Shown piece by piece: positions 63,129-64,000 of a stretch of DNA of 64,000 bases; position 1 is the first letter of the stretch, and each line of letters starts with the position of its first letter. This DNA is from Spirochaetales bacterium Spiro_10 (lineage in GTDB: Bacteria; Spirochaetota; Spirochaetia; Treponematales; Treponemataceae), in the NCBI GenBank assembly GCA_001604405.1, contig LVBL01000006.1:62001-126000 (forward strand). Direction: 5' to 3'. The notes under the pieces were generated by a model. That model did not search any database. It was not told the origin of the DNA and saw nothing but the letters and a program-made list of their open reading frames with translations. The position numbers and the translations under genes are program-made.

Positions 63129-64000
63129 TTACAGCGTAAGCTTCGCGAGCCTCGAGCAGGCCTCCAGGACCTGTTCGTGGTGGCCGAACGAGCTGAAGCG
63201 CAGGAAGGATTCGCCGGCGGGGCCGAACCCCGCGCCCGGCGTCGTCACGACGCGGCATTCGTCCAGGATGCGATCGAACATCTCCCAGCTCTTCCTTCCG
63301 GGGAACCGGGCCCACACGTACGGCGCGTTGTCGCCGCCGTATATCTCGACGCCGGCCGCGCGGAAGTTCGGGGCCGAAAGCGCCTCGCGGATCACCGCGG
63401 CGTTCCTCAGATAGTAGTCGGTCAGCTCGCGCGTCTCGGCAAGACCTTCCGCGTCGAGCGACGCCAGGGCCCCTGCCTGTGCGATGTTCGAGGCGCCGTT
63501 GAAGATCGTGGTAACGAGCCTCGCCCAGTCGTTCATGACGGGGGTTCCGTCGGCGAACGCGAGTTCCCGGGGTACGACCGTCCAGCCGCAGCGGACGCCG
63601 GTGAAGCCGATCGGCTTGGAGAAGGAACTGACCTCGATGGCGCATTCGCGCGCGCCGTCGATCTCGTAGATCGAACGCGGCAGTTCTGGGTCGCGGATGA
63701 ACGCCGAATAGGCGGAGTCGAAAACGATGACGGAACCTGTCGCTCGCGCGCGGTCCACGAGGGCCTTCAGCTCGGCCTTCGTCGCGACCGCGCCGGTCGG
63801 GTTGTTGGGCGAGCAGAAATATATAATCGATTTCGGCGGTATCGCGGAAAGGTCGGGGAAAAAACCGTTCTCGGCCGTGCAGGGCATGTAGGAGATTCCC
63901 TCGTAGCCCGAGCCTGAGGCGAGAGCGGGGCCCGCGGCGCCGATCATGACGGAACCGTCGACGTACACGGGATACGCGGGATCCTGCACGGCGACCGCGG
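63129..64000 (-). CDS. dapL: LL-diaminopimelate aminotransferase (5' partial)
   Basis: About 290 codons of a class I/II PLP aminotransferase; the start is beyond the right edge and the frame is open to the end. Typical DapL motifs are QDPAYPVYVD, IIYFCSPNNPTGAVATK, VFDSAYSAFI and SSFSKPIGFTGVRCGWTVVP with the PLP lysine. DapL converts tetrahydrodipicolinate directly to LL-DAP, bypassing the succinylase or acetylase steps. This matches dapB and lysC in the window. It is convergent with the envelope pair. Confidence 0.93.
   Translation of the reverse strand, partial: AVAVQDPAYPVYVDGSVMIGAAGPALASGSGYEGISYMPCTAENGFFPDLSAIPPKSIIYFCSPNNPTGAVATKAELKALVDRARATGSVIVFDSAYSAFIRDPELPRSIYEIDGARECAIEVSSFSKPIGFTGVRCGWTVVPRELAFADGTPVMNDWARLVTTIFNGASNIAQAGALASLDAEGLAETRELTDYYLRNAAVIREALSAPNFRAAGVEIYGGDNAPYVWARFPGRKSWEMFDRILDECRVVTTPGAGFGPAGESFLRFSSFGHHEQVLEACSRLAKLTL

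Overview
The window is GC-rich, gene-dense chromosomal DNA that most likely comes from a spirochaete of the Treponema/Spirochaetaceae side. The evidence is the operon cheA - cheW/cheR-like fusion - cheX - cheY in the order known from treponemes, a FliG-family motor protein in a non-flagellar context, a short SMC without a recognisable hinge, an oversized thymidine-kinase-like ATPase and several repeat-bearing envelope proteins. No phage, insertion sequence, CRISPR array or rRNA was seen. One tRNA gene is present. The genus cannot be fixed from this window alone.

Layout: 1-3398 (+) holds hflK (cut by the left edge), hflC and a membrane protein with a degenerate kinase-like C-lobe. 3388-5067 (-) is an unusually large signal peptidase I, divergent from class I fumarase and an Hpt protein (5138-7077, +). 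7052-14325 carries tatD, a small GTG-start protein, miaA, rlmI, a degenerate M48-like exported protein, and dapB-lysC. 14491-17345 (+) has an RNB exoribonuclease followed by a radical SAM protein. From 44764 down to 17381 every recognised gene is on the minus strand: a response regulator, Zn-dependent phospholipase-like protein, FliG, M16C peptidase, a 65-aa protein, ClpB, TK-like ATPase, a short-chain dehydrogenase, then an arginine supercluster (argC-J-B-D, CPA2 antiporter, argG, DUF368/PopT, flavin reductase, argH, ssb), then mbfA, an MFS transporter, DUF554, a UgpC-type ATPase and a lipoprotein.

tRNA-Pro(GGG) lies at 44921-44997. 45040-55341 (-) encodes an outer-membrane protease/propeller/barrel protein, a phosphoesterase, a GGDEF-EAL protein, a minisatellite-bearing lipoprotein, a small membrane protein and SMC. 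55471-56133 (+) is a winged-helix protein. 56210-60962 (-) is the chemotaxis operon. 61081-63101 (+) holds two envelope proteins, and dapL runs off the right edge.

The most interesting signal is upstream of argC. A consensus-like promoter drives a 21-codon ORF with a strong Shine-Dalgarno and three consecutive Arg codons (33519-33584). Three abutting perfect dyads then lie before argC, and two ARG-box-like palindromes sit upstream of the -35. This looks like a leader-peptide sensor of arginine, a type of control rarely described for arginine in bacteria. A second theme is that about nine genes lack a Shine-Dalgarno and have a -10-like hexamer 5-10 nt before the ATG, suggesting that leaderless mRNAs are common in this organism.
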